From contig NZ_JARTLM010000002.1 of the NCBI RefSeq assembly GCF_029625905.1, positions 186,001 through 250,000 on the forward strand: a stretch of DNA of 64,000 nt, read 5' to 3'. Under the pieces are notes generated by a model. That model was not told the origin of the DNA. It did not search any database and saw only the letters and a program-made list of their open reading frames with translations. This document shows positions 63,881 to 64,000 of the stretch, piece after piece. Each line of letters starts with the position of its first letter. The first letter of the stretch is position 1. Both the position numbers and the translations under genes were made by a program. Source of the DNA: Hydrogenovibrio sp. 3SP14C1 (GTDB lineage: Bacteria > Pseudomonadota > Gammaproteobacteria > Thiomicrospirales > Thiomicrospiraceae).

Positions 63881-64000
63881 TTAGTGAATTTTGGTGATTC
63901 CCATCTCTACGGCTACCCATTCTGAGCCGCGTGCATCGGTATAAATTTCGGTGGATTTTGCTGACTTATGACCGAGCACTTTTTGTTCTGAGATATTACC
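63881..64000 (-). CDS. Tyrosine-recombinase integrase, C-terminal end (cut by window edge)
   Basis: Thirty-nine C-terminal residues are visible, reading toward the element end: KVLGHKSAKSTEIYTDARG, then a short tail. LGHKS with STEIYT is the last catalytic box of phage-type tyrosine recombinases, with the nucleophilic Tyr in IYT. The stop at 63883-63881 lies about 80 bp from the phosphatase junction, the normal place for an integrase gene beside its attachment site. The family cannot be refined from this fragment. Confidence 0.85.
   Translation of the reverse strand, partial: GNISEQKVLGHKSAKSTEIYTDARGSEWVAVEMGITKIH

Larger units (their letters stand above)
63799..64000. mobile_element. Left end of an integrated element (genomic island or prophage)
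   Basis: From the phosphatase break onward the sequence holds only a short attachment-type region, three phased direct repeats and the 3' end of a tyrosine-recombinase gene pointing outward. The element continues past the window. Confidence 0.7.

Overview
The window looks like the chromosome of a free-living, sulfur-oxidising gammaproteobacterium of the Hydrogenovibrio/Thiomicrospira/Thiomicrorhabdus kind. The basis is a complete soxXYZA operon, small c-type cytochromes, a TusA-like sulfurtransferase and full amino-acid biosynthesis, in gammaproteobacterial gene orders (ndk-rlmN-rodZ-hisS-yfgM-bamB-der; rpsP-rimM-trmD-rplS; xerD-dsbC). The genus is an inference; no rRNA gene is present to settle it. 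Base composition and codon use look uniform until about 63.8 kb.

Layout. 0-9.6 kb: hisC (cut by the window edge), a Nudix/ThiE fusion, coaE, an N-acetylglutaminylglutamine-type amidotransferase, grxD, rnt-argA, ilvD and a TerB-like protein. 9.7-13.9 kb: soxXYZA, the protease bepA and a divergent TusA-like gene. 14-18 kb: galU, pgi and a UDP-glucose-dehydrogenase homologue without its catalytic cysteine. 18-24 kb: pssA, leuA, a holD-like gene, rimI, suhB, trmJ, cysE. 24-32 kb: iscR-iscA, then ndk, rlmN, a short rodZ, hisS, yfgM, bamB, der. 32-37 kb: a FAD/Fe-S dehydrogenase beside serA and two cytochromes c. 37-41 kb: rsgA-phhB-M48 protease, divergent from orn. 41-44.5 kb: ilvB-ilvH-ilvC behind an intrinsic terminator. 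44.8-55 kb: an eight-gene MSHA-type pilus assembly operon without pilins, preceded by a perfect FNR-type box. 55-60.5 kb: rmuC, rpsP-rimM-trmD-rplS, xerD, dsbC. 60.6-63.7 kb: an unrecognised two-gene operon (acidic protein plus membrane coiled-coil protein) and rluA. 63.8 kb to the end: the left end of an integrated element, with a tyrosine-recombinase C-terminus, which cuts a low-molecular-weight phosphatase gene after its 14th codon.

The main unexplained signal is a dispersed, oriented repeat, CAGGCCTGG-N3-T(4-7). It occurs 14 times with an intact 9-bp core, plus one single-mismatch copy, inside genes in both orientations and between genes. Two copies are built into perfectly palindromic terminators. 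It behaves like a DNA uptake sequence of a naturally competent bacterium.

How the genes fit together: SoxAX and SoxYZ act in periplasmic thiosulfate oxidation, and the small cytochromes are plausible electron acceptors. ilvD, ilvBHC and leuA form most of branched-chain amino-acid synthesis. serA and the neighbouring flavoprotein may form a serine-synthesis / D-2-hydroxyglutarate recycling pair. The MSHA operon, with a c-di-GMP-type ATPase and an FNR box, suggests oxygen- and c-di-GMP-controlled surface attachment.
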